Of a DNA stretch of 28,011 bases, positions 1 to 8,229 are shown piece after piece. Numbering within the stretch: the first letter of the stretch is position 1; every line of letters starts with the position of its first letter. Both the position numbers and the translations under genes were made by a program. Source of the stretch: JBBECF01 sp040881945 (GTDB taxonomy: Bacteria; Pseudomonadota; Alphaproteobacteria; Dongiales; Dongiaceae); assembly GCA_040881945.1 (NCBI GenBank), contig JBBECF010000096.1, positions 1 through 28,011 on the forward strand. Direction: 5' to 3'. The notes under the pieces are model-generated. The model was not told where the DNA came from and ran no database searches. It was given only the letters and a program-made list of their open reading frames with translations.

Positions 1-213
1 CTGCTGGAGGCGAGCCTGAAGGACGGGCCGCAGATCGTCACGAAGCGCGGCATCGCGGCGGCCGTGCTGGTGCCGGTCGAGGAGTGGCGGCGCTTGCAGA
101 GGGCGGCGCGCCCGACGCTGAAGGAACTGCTGCCGGCGGAAGCGCCGCGGGCGGCAATTCCGGTACCGTCGCGCGGCCGGCTCAGGCGCCGGGCGCCGTC
201 GGCCCTCGGCTGA
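1..213 (+). CDS. Phd/YefM-type antitoxin, 5' end cut by window edge
   Basis: The reading frame is open from the first base and ends with TGA at 211-213, leaving 70 C-terminal residues. The visible start LLEASLKDGPQIVTKRGIAA followed by AVLVPVEEWRRLQ matches the second half of the Phd/YefM DNA-binding domain, where the fold ends in a 'PVAVLVPxEEYxRL' strand-helix. In this family the C-terminal tail neutralises a partner toxin, and the protein represses its own operon. The tail here is Arg/Pro/Ala-rich. The partner should follow directly, and a broken vapC-like gene does. The antitoxin domain looks intact as far as it can be seen, so it may be an orphan antitoxin. The N-terminus and promoter lie outside the window. 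Confidence 0.72.
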   Translation: MLEASLKDGPQIVTKRGIAAAVLVPVEEWRRLQRAARPTLKELLPAEAPRAAIPVPSRGRLRRRAPSALG

Positions 214-223
214 GCGCCCTTAG

Positions 224-414
224 TATCTCCTCGACACCAACGTTGTCTCCGAGCCGCGCCGGCCGCGGCCGCATGGCGGCGTGGTCGCGACGCGATGATC
301 GCGGCGACGGCGAGCGTCCACAACCTGACCGTCGTCACGCGTAATGCGCCCGACTTCACGCCGTTCGGCGTCGAAACCCTGGACCCGTTCGCGCCGCGGC
401 GTGGGGAGCGGTAA
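224..414 (+). pseudogene. Broken vapC-like PIN-domain toxin
   Basis: Two pieces of a PIN-domain toxin lie next to each other. Bases 224-294 encode YLLDTNVVSEPRRPRPHGGVV, the N-terminal strand with the first catalytic Asp of VapC proteins. It runs into a stop that overlaps the ATG at 295. From 295 the second piece reads MIAATASVHNLTVVTRNAPD and then FTPFGVETLDPF, the C-terminal part of the same family, ending at 412-414. About half of the usual 130-140 residues, including the middle acidic residues, are missing. The codon before the first piece is a stop (TAG, 221-223), so the start is lost too. This is inferred to be an inactivated toxin of the antitoxin upstream. Confidence 0.75.
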
Positions 415-488
415 GGGGGCGACGGCGGCAAGTCGACGCTGACCGTAATGGCCGCCGGTTTCATGCGCGCGAAATCGACTCTGACCCC

Positions 489-513
489 GTTTACGCCGTT
501 TACGCGTTTACGC
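489..513. repeat. Three tandem GTTTACGC units
   Basis: The octamer GTTTACGC occurs at 489-496, 498-505 and 506-513, with one extra C between the first and second copies. It directly follows an 'ATCGACTCTGACCCC' string. The array is too short for a satellite or CRISPR array, and its role is unknown. Confidence 0.6.
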
Positions 514-597
514 GGCTCGGTCCGCCATCTGTCAGGCGATTGCGACGTCGGGACGTTCCGACTGACCGGAGTCCCTCCCTCACCCAGCTCCGGGTAA

Positions 598-660
598 GGC
601 GCGGGCCGTAGGCCCGCGCCAACCCTTCGCATCCCTCTCCCCCGCTCGCGGGGGCGAGGG
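598..660. repeat. Pair of intergenic palindromes (REP-like)
   Basis: Bases 598-607 and 611-620 form a perfect 10-bp inverted repeat (GGCGCGGGCC) around the loop GTA. Bases 633-645 and 648-660 form a second inverted repeat with one mismatch (CCCTC-T-CCCCCGC against GCGGGGG-C-GAGGG). GC-rich paired palindromes like these are typical dispersed intergenic repeats of alphaproteobacteria. They could also help end transcripts, but no U-tract follows. Confidence 0.55.
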
Positions 661-706
661 GGCGCGGGTCAGGCCCCGGGCGCGGCGGCAGGCGGCTCGG
701 CGCCGT

Positions 707-817
707 TCAGCAATTGTATCGGCACTGCGCAATCTCCAGCGTACGCGGGTTCGAGCCGGAGACCCGGTAGACCAGCCGGTGCTCGCGGTCGATGCGCCGC
801 GACCACCAGCCGCGGCT
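707..817 (-). pseudogene. yoeB-like toxin, C-terminal fragment
   Basis: Read on the minus strand, 817 to 707 gives SRGWWSRRIDREHRLVYRVS, then a short linker, then LEIAQCRYNC and a stop (TGA at 709-707). This matches the C-terminus of YoeB/Txe ribosome-dependent mRNA interferases (family pattern GxWSRRIxxEHRLVYxV ... CRYHY). The residue before the fragment is a stop codon (818-820), and nothing upstream in any frame resembles the missing half (about 45-50 residues) or a YefM antitoxin. The final catalytic-region pattern RYHY is altered to RYNC. I infer a dead toxin remnant. Confidence 0.7.
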
Positions 818-933
818 TTACCGAAAATTCACGATGCAGGGCGGACACTGTCCGGCGGTAGGGCGAACGCCGGCCAAGCGAGGCCGGCGGGCGGCCGGCC
901 GGACCGACGACGACTTGACCACTTGAGGCAGCC

Positions 934-1233
934 ATGTCCGGCCCGAACGACATTCTCGACCTAAACGCCGCCCGGGCCGACGCCCTGGCCGACGAAAACG
1001 CGGCGGGCGCGCAGCACCACATCGGTTCGCTGGCCGCGGCAATCGCCGCCATCGCCACCGAGACCGGGCTGCTCGCCCTGACCAGCGTGATCGACGCGGT
1101 CGGCGCCGGCAGCGCCGACGCTGCTGCGCGCGCCGCCATGATCGCCGACGAGGTGACCGAGCAGGCCGCGCAGCTCGAGCACGAGGTGAGCCGTCTCCTC
1201 GGCACCGTCCCGTCGGCCGACGCCGCCGGCTGA
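934..1233 (+). CDS. Small Ala-rich helical protein of unknown function
   Basis: A 99-residue frame with ATG at 934 and a GAGG Shine-Dalgarno element at 925-928. The composition is acidic and Ala-rich with no signal peptide or membrane segment, so it should be a cytoplasmic helical protein. The last third (IADEVTEQAAQLEHEVSRLL, then a loose Ala-rich tail) resembles the extreme C-terminus of many alphaproteobacterial chemoreceptors, where a helix ends in 'LxxEVxxFLxxVRAA'. No signalling hairpin tip is present, so it is not a receptor by itself. It could be a fragment or a small stand-alone protein. Overlapping minus-strand frames are Ser/Arg/Ala-rich shadows. Confidence 0.5.
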   Translation: MSGPNDILDLNAARADALADENAAGAQHHIGSLAAAIAAIATETGLLALTSVIDAVGAGSADAAARAAMIADEVTEQAAQLEHEVSRLLGTVPSADAAG

Positions 1234-1258
1234 CCCCGGCCGGGGTGTCACCGAGGTC

Positions 1259-2089
1259 TTAGGTCCCGTCCGGCGCGAGCGGCCAGTACGGCCGCAGCCG
1301 CCCGCCGACTCGGCAAGGCGCGACGCGGCGGGCCAGCCCGCTCTTGTCGTCGGTTTCGACGAACACGGCGCACAGGCTCCCCGGTCCCTGGGCCGGCGCC
1401 AGGCGCTCGGTCGGCAGCTTGCGCGTGAAGCGCGCGATCGGCACCGCCTTTTCCATCCCGATCACCGAATCGTAGTCGCCGCACATCCCGGCATCGGTCT
1501 GATAGGCCGTCCCCCGCGGCAGGACCTGGCTGTCGGCCGTCGGCACATGGGTGTGGGTGCCGACCACGAGCGAGACGCGCCCGTCGAGGACATGCGCCAT
1601 GGCCATCTTTTCGCTGCTCGCCTCGGCGTGGACATCGACCACGATGGCATCGACGGTGGCGCCGAGCCGGTGCGCCGCCAGCTCGCGCTCGACCGCCGCG
1701 AACGGGTCGTCGAGGACCGGTTCGATGAACAGGCGGCCCATGACGTTGACGACCAGGACCTTGCGCCCGCGCGCCGCCGCTAACAGCGCGGCGCCGCGGC
1801 CCGGCGTGCCGGCCGGGTAATTCTGCGGCCGCAACAGGCGTGGATCGCGGTCGATGAATCCGACCGTCTCGCGCTGCGCCCAGACATGGTTGCCGGTGGT
1901 CACGACATCGACGCCGGCGGCATAGAGATCGGCGCAGATCTTCTCGGTGATGCCGAAGCCGGCGGCGGCGTTTTCGCCGTTGGCGACGACGAAGTCGAGC
2001 GCCAGCTCGCGGCGCAGGCGCGGCAGGTGCTCGCACACCACGTCGCGCCCGGATCGCCCCACGATGTCGCCGCAAAAGAGAATGCGCAT
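1259..2089 (-). CDS. ymdB: YmdB-family metallophosphoesterase
   Basis: A 276-residue protein of the YmdB/TIGR00282 family, di-metal phosphodiesterases that act on 2',3'-cyclic nucleotides in studied members. Metal-ligand motifs are in order: GDIVG with Asp8, NGEN with Glu39/Asn40, GNHVW with Asn67/His68, VDVHAE with His154, and GTHTHVPTAD with His179/His181. Full length for the family (about 260-280). ATG at 2089 lies six bases after the fthC stop, so the two are probably co-transcribed. It is the last gene of the minus-strand block that starts near 3497. The role in this organism is not visible from sequence; members have been linked to RNA turnover and developmental control. Confidence 0.93.
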   Translation of the reverse strand: MRILFCGDIVGRSGRDVVCEHLPRLRRELALDFVVANGENAAAGFGITEKICADLYAAGVDVVTTGNHVWAQRETVGFIDRDPRLLRPQNYPAGTPGRGAALLAAARGRKVLVVNVMGRLFIEPVLDDPFAAVERELAAHRLGATVDAIVVDVHAEASSEKMAMAHVLDGRVSLVVGTHTHVPTADSQVLPRGTAYQTDAGMCGDYDSVIGMEKAVPIARFTRKLPTERLAPAQGPGSLCAVFVETDDKSGLARRVAPCRVGGRLRPYWPLAPDGT

Positions 2090-2095
2090 GCCGGC

Positions 2096-2698
2096 TCAGC
2101 CGTCCCGCCGGTCGATCCGCAACGCCGCCTGTTCGGTGACGATCCAGTCGAGCCGCCGGTCGGACGGCCCGCGCGGCACCGCCGCCACCTCCTGGCAGGC
2201 GAAGCCGAGCCCGACCGCCAGAACGGCGCCGGCCGCGCCCAGCTTCGCAAGCGTGCGGTCGTAGTAGCCGCCGCCGTAGCCGAGCCGATAGCCGAGCCGG
2301 TCGAACGCCAGCAGCGGCGCCAGCACCACCGCCGGCGCCACCTCGGGCGCCTCGGGCGGCGGCACCTGCACGCCGAAGCCGCCGGCGATCAGGCCCATGC
2401 CGGGGTGCCAACGCCGGAACAGCAGGGGAAGGCCGCGCCCGACCACCACCGGCAGGCCGATCGGGTGGCCCGCCCGGTGCAGTCGGTCGAGCAGCGGACG
2501 CGGATCGAATTCGTCGGCGAGCGGCCAGTAGCCGGACACCGCCGCTCCCTCGGCCAGCGGGACGGCGGCAAGGAAGCGGTCGCGAACGGCCTCCGCCGCG
2601 CCGGCCGCCAGCAAACCCGTGGCGGCGTCCCGGCGGCGCGCGCCCGCCTCGGCGCGCAAGGCGCGCTTGGCCGCGATCGGATTGTCAGGATCGAACAA
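2096..2698 (-). CDS. fthC: 5-formyltetrahydrofolate cyclo-ligase
   Basis: Converts 5-formyl-THF to 5,10-methenyl-THF with ATP, returning the stored folate to one-carbon metabolism. The diagnostic ATP/substrate motif LGYGGGYYD sits at residues 139-147, preceded by a basic helix (AAKRALRAEAGARRR) that starts the family fold. The only upstream ATG (2836) lies inside the 6S RNA, and the intervening residues do not look like protein. I therefore place the start at TTG 2698, giving 200 residues, a normal length for the family. This start is uncertain because no strong Shine-Dalgarno element is seen. The position just downstream of 6S RNA matches the widespread ssrS-fthC (ygfA) arrangement. Confidence 0.9.
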   Translation of the reverse strand: MFDPDNPIAAKRALRAEAGARRRDAATGLLAAGAAEAVRDRFLAAVPLAEGAAVSGYWPLADEFDPRPLLDRLHRAGHPIGLPVVVGRGLPLLFRRWHPGMGLIAGGFGVQVPPPEAPEVAPAVVLAPLLAFDRLGYRLGYGGGYYDRTLAKLGAAGAVLAVGLGFACQEVAAVPRGPSDRRLDWIVTEQAALRIDRRDG

Positions 2699-2794
2699 AC
2701 GTGAGGGATCCAGCGGTCGCCGGCCTTCGAGGGGGGGCCTCGGCCGGCCGGATATCGAGACGACGGTCGGACAGGGCCGCAACGGCCGATGGCC

Positions 2795-2940
2795 CGTGAA
2801 TATCCTCTGTGGCCTGCTTTCGCAGGTGGGCGCCATGTACCGGGACCACGGCCCCGGCAGGGACAGCTCCCATGAGGGAAATATTGGCCCCAGGGATAAC
2901 GGGGCCTGTCGTGCCGAGCAGCACCTGCCCTGAGGTCGAC
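2795..2940 (-). ncRNA. ssrS: 6S RNA
   Basis: The minus strand between zapA and fthC carries a GC-rich, highly self-complementary segment in the classical 6S RNA location. RNA bases 2935-2932 (CCUC) can pair with 2807-2804 (GAGG) to close the ends. The segment GGCCCC...GGGGCC (about 2906-2886) forms the hairpin of the central-bubble region. It is followed by CCAAUAUUUCC, which matches the GAUAUUUC stretch of E. coli 6S RNA where product-RNA synthesis starts. A long terminal arm (around 2874-2832) and a CUGC-GAAA-GCAG hairpin (2824-2813) complete it. 6S RNA binds sigma70-type RNA polymerase by mimicking an open promoter. The ends are approximate. Confidence 0.78.
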
Positions 2941-2941
2941 T

Positions 2942-3271
2942 CTAGGCGGCTTCGAGGCGGGCGGCAAGGGTCTCGATTCGCTGCGCCAGCTTCTCGATCG
3001 CATCGGCCACGATGTCCCCCCTGGCGAGGTCCTCGCGCGCGCGCTCGCCTTGCGCCCGGCTGACTTCGTTCTTCGCTTCCGCCAACTCGTCGGCGACCAG
3101 CAGGCCCGCCATCAGCAGCAGTCGCGCGTCGCCGATCTGGCCGAGCGAGCGGCCGAGCTGCGCGACGCGCCGGTCGATCTCGCGCGCAAGGGTCTGCAGA
3201 CGCTCCTCGTCGCCCGCGTCGCAGACGATGTCGTAGCCGCGGCCGTTGACCGTCAGGTGCACTTCGGCCAC
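2942..3271 (-). CDS. zapA: Cell division protein ZapA
   Basis: A 109-residue ZapA-family protein, which cross-links FtsZ filaments at the division ring. The N-terminal globular part reads VHLTVNGRGYDIVCDAGDEE, with the family pattern of a short beta-hairpin, then LQTLAREIDRRVAQL and the conserved LLLMAGLLVADEL helix. The C-terminal half is a heptad-rich coiled coil (residues about 55-109) for dimerisation. The start is GTG at 3271. The upstream DUF4164 gene stops at 3273, so the two genes nearly touch and are probably translationally coupled. 6S RNA lies directly downstream on the same strand, as in many proteobacteria. Confidence 0.93.
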   Translation of the reverse strand: MAEVHLTVNGRGYDIVCDAGDEERLQTLAREIDRRVAQLGRSLGQIGDARLLLMAGLLVADELAEAKNEVSRAQGERAREDLARGDIVADAIEKLAQRIETLAARLEAA

Positions 3272-3272
3272 G

Positions 3273-3497
3273 TCAGGTTCCCATCACCGTCTTGAGCCGG
3301 CCGATGGCGGCGTCGAGGCGTTGCGAAACCGTGCGCGCCTCGTCGGCCAGGCCGGCATGGTTGGTGCGCAGCTTGCGCAGTTCGTCGGCCTGCCGCTTGG
3401 TTTCGGCGACCCGACGCACCTCGCGCGCCGCGAACGCGGCATCGAGATGATCGACGGCCGTGTCGAGACGGTTCAGGGCGGTGGTCAAACGCGACAT
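3273..3497 (-). CDS. DUF4164-like coiled-coil protein
   Basis: A 74-residue protein made almost wholly of heptad-repeat helix (LNRLDTAVDHLDAAFAAREV, then coil to residue 70), with no signal peptide. Small coiled-coil proteins of the DUF4164 type regularly sit immediately upstream of zapA in alphaproteobacteria. By location this one may act with ZapA at the division site, but that is inference. It starts at ATG 3497 and stops one base before the zapA GTG. It is the first gene of the minus-strand block, so the promoter should lie in 3498-3762, which it shares divergently with tkt. Confidence 0.8.
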   Translation of the reverse strand: MSRLTTALNRLDTAVDHLDAAFAAREVRRVAETKRQADELRKLRTNHAGLADEARTVSQRLDAAIGRLKTVMGT

Positions 3498-3677
3498 CGC
3501 GGGCCCAGTCCGATCGGAGGCGCAGCGGCTGAACGATAGTCCCCCAAGACGAAGCCAGTAGGATAGGCGTCGCGACCGGTCGCCGTCAACACGAGCGGCC
3601 GAACGCGAACGCGATTAGTCGTCGACGCCGAACATCCGGGTTGACGGCGGCATCCCCGCGGCGGCATGGTGCGCCCG

Positions 3678-3700
3678 ACCCTCGGGTCGAGCCCGAGGGT
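3678..3700. repeat. Perfect 9-bp palindrome upstream of tkt
   Basis: ACCCTCGGG (3678-3686) and CCCGAGGGT (3692-3700) pair around the loop TCGAG. It stands about 60 bases before the tkt ATG in the divergent zapA-block/tkt spacer. Palindromes of the form 'CCCTCGGGTC-A/G-AGCCCGAGGG' are frequent dispersed intergenic elements in alphaproteobacteria, so it may be a repeat rather than an operator. Confidence 0.55.
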
Positions 3701-3762
3701 GGCGTCGAGCCACAAACATTGCGGATTCGCGCCGCCGCCCTCCCCGTTCCGCGAGCAGGACC

Positions 3763-5769
3763 ATGGACGCACGTCGCTCGCTCACTTCCGCCGCCGCGGC
3801 GGCAGCCGTGAGCCACCGGGACATGGCGAACGCCATCCGCATGCTGGCCGTGGACGCCGTCGAGCGGGCCAAGTCCGGCCATCCCGGCATGCCGATGGGC
3901 ATGGCCGACGTGGCGACGGTGCTGTTCACGCGTTTCCTGAAGTTCGACCCGGCCCACGCGGACTGGCCCGACCGCGACCGTTTCGTGCTGTCGAACGGCC
4001 ACGGCTCGATGCTGCTCTACGCGCTGCTCCATCTGACCGGTTACCCGGACATGACGATGGACGAGCTGCGGCGCTTCCGCCAGCTCGGCAGCCGCACGCC
4101 GGGCCATCCCGAAGCCGGCCACGCCGCCGGGGTCGAGACCACGACGGGACCGCTCGGCCAGGGCCTCGGCAACGCCGTCGGCATGGCGCTGGCGGAGCGG
4201 CTGCTGGCGGCGCGCTTCGGCGCCGGGCTGGTCGATCACTACACCTATGTCTTCGCCGGCGACGGTTGCCTGATGGAGGGCGTCAGCCACGAGGCGATCT
4301 CGCTGGCCGGGCATCTGCGGCTGCACAAGCTGATCGTGCTGTTCGACGACAACGGCATCTCGATCGACGGCCCGACGTCGCTGACGGTATCCGACGACCA
4401 GCTCGCCCGCTTCCGCGCCTGCGGCTGGGCGGCGCGGGCGGTGGACGGCCACGACCCGGAGGCCGTCGCCGCCGCCATCGCCGCGGCGCGCGCCGCCGAC
4501 CGGCCGTCGCTGATCGCCTGCCGCACGGTGATCGGCTACGGCGCGCCGAAGAAGGCGGGGTCCGCCGCCACCCACGGCTCGCCGCTGGGGGCCGACGAGG
4601 TGGCCGGGGCGCGGGCCGAGCTCGGCTGGTCGCATCCGCCGTTCGTCGTGCCGGATGCCATTCTCGCCGCCTGGCGGGCGGCCGGCGGCCGGGGCGCCGC
4701 CGCGTTCGAGCAATGGTCGGGGCGCGTGGCCGCGGCGCCTGAGCGCGGCGAGTTCGAGCGGCGCGCGCGCGGCGACCTGCCGCCGGGCTTCGCCGCCGCG
4801 GTCGCCGGGCTGAAGCGCGCGGTCGCCGCCGAAGCGCCGACGCTGGCGACGCGCCAGTCCTCGCAGCGCGCGCTCGACGTTCTGGCCGCGGCCGTGCCCG
4901 AGCTGGTCGGCGGCTCCGCCGACCTGACCGGGTCGAACAACACCAAGGCCAAGGGCATGGCGGTGGTCGGCGCCGGCGACTTCACCGGCCGCTATATCCA
5001 TTACGGCGTGCGCGAGCACGGCATGGCGGCGGCGATGAACGGCCTCGCCCGCCATGGCGGGATCATCCCCTACGGCGGCAGCTTCCTTGCCTTCAGCGAT
5101 TACTGCCGGCCGTCGATCCGCCTGGCGGCATTGATGGGATTACGGGTGGTATTCGTCATGACCCACGATTCCATCGGCCTCGGCGAAGACGGGCCGACGC
5201 ACCAGCCGGTCGAACACCTCGCGGCGCTGCGCGCCATACCGGGCCTCCTGGTGTTTCGCCCGGCCGACACGGTGGAGACCATCGAGTGCTGGGAGCTGGC
5301 GCTGACCGGCCGCGACCGGCCGTCGGTGATCGCGCTGACCCGCCAGGCGGTCCCGGCCGTCCGCGTCGTCCACAGCGACGCGAACCTGTGCGCCCGCGGC
5401 GGCTACGTCCTGGCGGCGGCCGACGGCGCCCGCCGGGCCACGGTGATCGCCACCGGGTCCGAAATCGCCATCGCGCTCGAGGCGCGCCGCCGGCTGCAGG
5501 CCGACGGCATCGCGACGGCGGTGGTCTCGCTGCCCTGCTGGGCGCTGTTCGACGCGCAGGCGCCGCGATACCGCGACGAGGTGCTCGGCGACGGCGCGCG
5601 TGTCGCCGTCGAGGCGGCTTCGCCGTTCGGCTGGCACCGCTATGTCGGCGACGACGGCGCGGTGGTCGGCATGACCGGATTCGGCGCTTCGGCCCCGGCC
5701 GACGAACTCTACCGGCATTTCGGCATCACCGCGGACACCGTCGTCGCCGCGGTCAAGGCGCGGGTCTAG
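3763..5769 (+). CDS. tkt: Transketolase
   Basis: A thiamine-diphosphate enzyme that moves two-carbon units between sugar phosphates in the pentose phosphate and Calvin-type pathways. It has 668 residues, normal length. Landmarks are SGHPGMPMGMAD with His40, SNGHGSMLLYALL with His80, the ThDP/Mg motif GDGCLMEGVSHEA from residue 166, the pyrimidine-domain segment DLTGSNNTK, REHGMAAAMNG with the catalytic Glu, and SDYCRPSIRLAALM. ATG 3763 is preceded by an AGGA element. It is the first gene of a plus-strand central-carbon cluster; gap follows after 23 bases. A start at the later Met21 (MANAIRMLAVDA) is also possible, since the first 18 residues are low complexity. Confidence 0.97.
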   Translation: MDARRSLTSAAAAAAVSHRDMANAIRMLAVDAVERAKSGHPGMPMGMADVATVLFTRFLKFDPAHADWPDRDRFVLSNGHGSMLLYALLHLTGYPDMTMDELRRFRQLGSRTPGHPEAGHAAGVETTTGPLGQGLGNAVGMALAERLLAARFGAGLVDHYTYVFAGDGCLMEGVSHEAISLAGHLRLHKLIVLFDDNGISIDGPTSLTVSDDQLARFRACGWAARAVDGHDPEAVAAAIAAARAADRPSLIACRTVIGYGAPKKAGSAATHGSPLGADEVAGARAELGWSHPPFVVPDAILAAWRAAGGRGAAAFEQWSGRVAAAPERGEFERRARGDLPPGFAAAVAGLKRAVAAEAPTLATRQSSQRALDVLAAAVPELVGGSADLTGSNNTKAKGMAVVGAGDFTGRYIHYGVREHGMAAAMNGLARHGGIIPYGGSFLAFSDYCRPSIRLAALMGLRVVFVMTHDSIGLGEDGPTHQPVEHLAALRAIPGLLVFRPADTVETIECWELALTGRDRPSVIALTRQAVPAVRVVHSDANLCARGGYVLAAADGARRATVIATGSEIAIALEARRRLQADGIATAVVSLPCWALFDAQAPRYRDEVLGDGARVAVEAASPFGWHRYVGDDGAVVGMTGFGASAPADELYRHFGITADTVVAAVKARV

Positions 5770-5792
5770 ACGGCGGGAAGGAGGGACAACGC

Positions 5793-6805
<1,013 letters not shown>

Positions 6806-6809
<4 letters not shown>

Positions 6810-7213
6810 CGGCGCGCGCGATCGTCGTGCACGGGCTGGCCGATGCCGAGGCGGCGCTGGCCGCCGCGGTGGAACTGGGTCTGCCGGTCACGCTGGTGAG
6901 CGCGCCCTCGGGCGCGGCCGCCGGCGGCGCCGGCTGGTTCGAGGCCGTGGTCAGGCGGGCGGCGGCGGCCCATCCCGCGGTCGAGGTCACGGCGATCCTC
7001 GACTGCGGCGACCGCGCCGACCTGGCCCAGGCGGCGCTACGCCAGGGGCTGAAGGACGTCTGCTTCCGCGGTCCGGCGCGGGTGGCCGAGCGGCTCGCGG
7101 ACATCGCCCGCCAGCGCGACGCGCGGCTGCATCGCCGCCTGCCGCCGGCGCTCGATTTGTTCGGCGCCGCCGACCGCGCCGCCGCCTGCCGCCGCTGGCT
7201 GGCCGGCGGTTGA
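6806..7213 (+). CDS. Conserved-looking small protein between gap and fba, function unknown
   Basis: About 135 residues. The frame begins with ARAIVVHGLADAEAALAAA, continues with AVELGLPVTLVSAPS and VEVTAILDCGDRADLAQAAL, and ends with LDLFGAADRAAACRRWL. It alternates strands and Ala-rich helices like a single alpha/beta domain, with no membrane segment. No ATG is in frame. The best starts are CTG 6806, overlapping the gap stop by four bases, or GTG 6827; the first keeps the whole first beta strand. I recall similar small proteins next to gap/pgk/fba genes in Rhodospirillales, but no function. The codon and composition pattern agrees with the neighbouring real genes. I infer translation coupled to gap. 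Confidence 0.72.
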
Positions 7214-7277
7214 AATGGTCCCGGCCCTCGGCTATGCAAGGCCGCTCGGCTACGCCGCCGCGAAGAAGGAGTCCGCC

Positions 7278-8198
7278 ATGAACATCACGCCGCGGGTCCG
7301 CGAGATCCTGTCCTATTACGAGAGCGACAATCCCGGCACCAAGGCTAACCTCGCCCGCCTCCTCATGCAGGGCCGCCTCGGCGGCACCGGCAAGCTGGTC
7401 ATCCTGCCGGTCGACCAGGGCTTCGAGCACGGACCGGTGCGCAGTTTCGCGCCGAACCCGCCGGCCTACGACCCGCACTACCATTTTCAGCTCGCCGTCG
7501 ACGCCGGCCTGTCCGGCTACGCCGCCCCGCTCGGCATGATCGAGGCCGGCGCCGGCAGCTTCGCCGGCGCCATCCCGACCATCCTCAAGCTGAACAGCGC
7601 GAACAGCCTGTCCACGATCAAGGACCAGGCGCTGACCGGCTCGGTCGCGGACGCGCTGCGCCTGGGCTGTTCGGCGATCGGCCTGACGATCTATCCCGGG
7701 TCGGAGCATGCCTACGACATGATGGAGGACGTCCGCGAGCTCGCCGAGGAGGCCAAGGCGGCCGGGCTGGCCGTGGTCGTCTGGTCCTATCCGCGCGGCG
7801 GCGTGCTGTCGAAGGAGGGCGAGACGGCGCTCGACGTCTGCGCCTACGCCGCGCACATGGCGGCGCTGCTCGGCGCCCACATCATCAAGGTGAAGCCGCC
7901 GACCGCGCATATCGAGCAGGACGAGGCGAGAAGGGTCTACGAGAAGGCGAAGGTCGGATTTTCGACCCCGGCGGCGCGCATCGCCCACGTCGTCCAGGCC
8001 TGCTTCAACGGCCGGCGGCTGGTCGTGTTCTCGGGCGGCGCGGCCAAGGACCTCGCCGGCCTCTATGACGAGGCGCGCGCCATCCGCGACGGCGGCGGCA
8101 CCGGCTCGATCATCGGCCGCAACAGCTTCCAGCGGCCGCGCGAGGAGGCGCTGCGGATGCTCGATACGATCATCAAGATCTATCTGGGCCAGGCGTGA
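7278..8198 (+). CDS. fbaB: Class I fructose-bisphosphate aldolase (FbaB/DhnA type)
   Basis: Cleaves or forms fructose-1,6-bisphosphate through a Schiff base, without metal. It has 306 residues from ATG 7278, which has an AAGAAGGAG ribosome site; in-frame codons upstream (to 7215) do not resemble the family. Landmarks are VILPVDQGFEHGP (residues 41-53), VVWSYPRGG (167-175), the Schiff-base lysine region HIIKVKPP (201-208), FSGGAAK (251-257) and the phosphate-binding GSIIGRNSFQRP (276-287). This is the archaeal-type class I enzyme rather than the zinc-dependent class II enzyme. It is the fourth gene of the tkt-gap cluster and completes the triose/hexose segment. Confidence 0.95.
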   Translation: MNITPRVREILSYYESDNPGTKANLARLLMQGRLGGTGKLVILPVDQGFEHGPVRSFAPNPPAYDPHYHFQLAVDAGLSGYAAPLGMIEAGAGSFAGAIPTILKLNSANSLSTIKDQALTGSVADALRLGCSAIGLTIYPGSEHAYDMMEDVRELAEEAKAAGLAVVVWSYPRGGVLSKEGETALDVCAYAAHMAALLGAHIIKVKPPTAHIEQDEARRVYEKAKVGFSTPAARIAHVVQACFNGRRLVVFSGGAAKDLAGLYDEARAIRDGGGTGSIIGRNSFQRPREEALRMLDTIIKIYLGQA

Positions 8199-8229
8199 CC
8201 GGACGCCGGGCGAACGACGGACGGCGGCC

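Larger units (their letters stand above)
415..706. other. Non-coding stretch with short repeats and palindromes
   Basis: I see no supportable gene here. The stretch holds three tandem copies of GTTTACGC (489-513), then two strong palindromes (598-620 and 633-660). Parts read like the 'CTCTGACCCC' and 'CCCTCTCCCCC...GGGGG' intergenic sequences that are common between genes in alphaproteobacteria. The long antisense frames across it are shadows in GC-rich DNA. Confidence 0.5.

Noticed and set aside
669..1205. 178-residue minus-strand frame
   Set aside because: Ser/Ala/Arg-rich shadow. The only real minus-strand signal here is the yoeB-like fragment, which is in another frame.
3586..5055. Long minus-strand frame opposite tkt
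   Set aside because: Low-complexity His/Arg/Gly composition and no motif; it is antisense to a complete transketolase.
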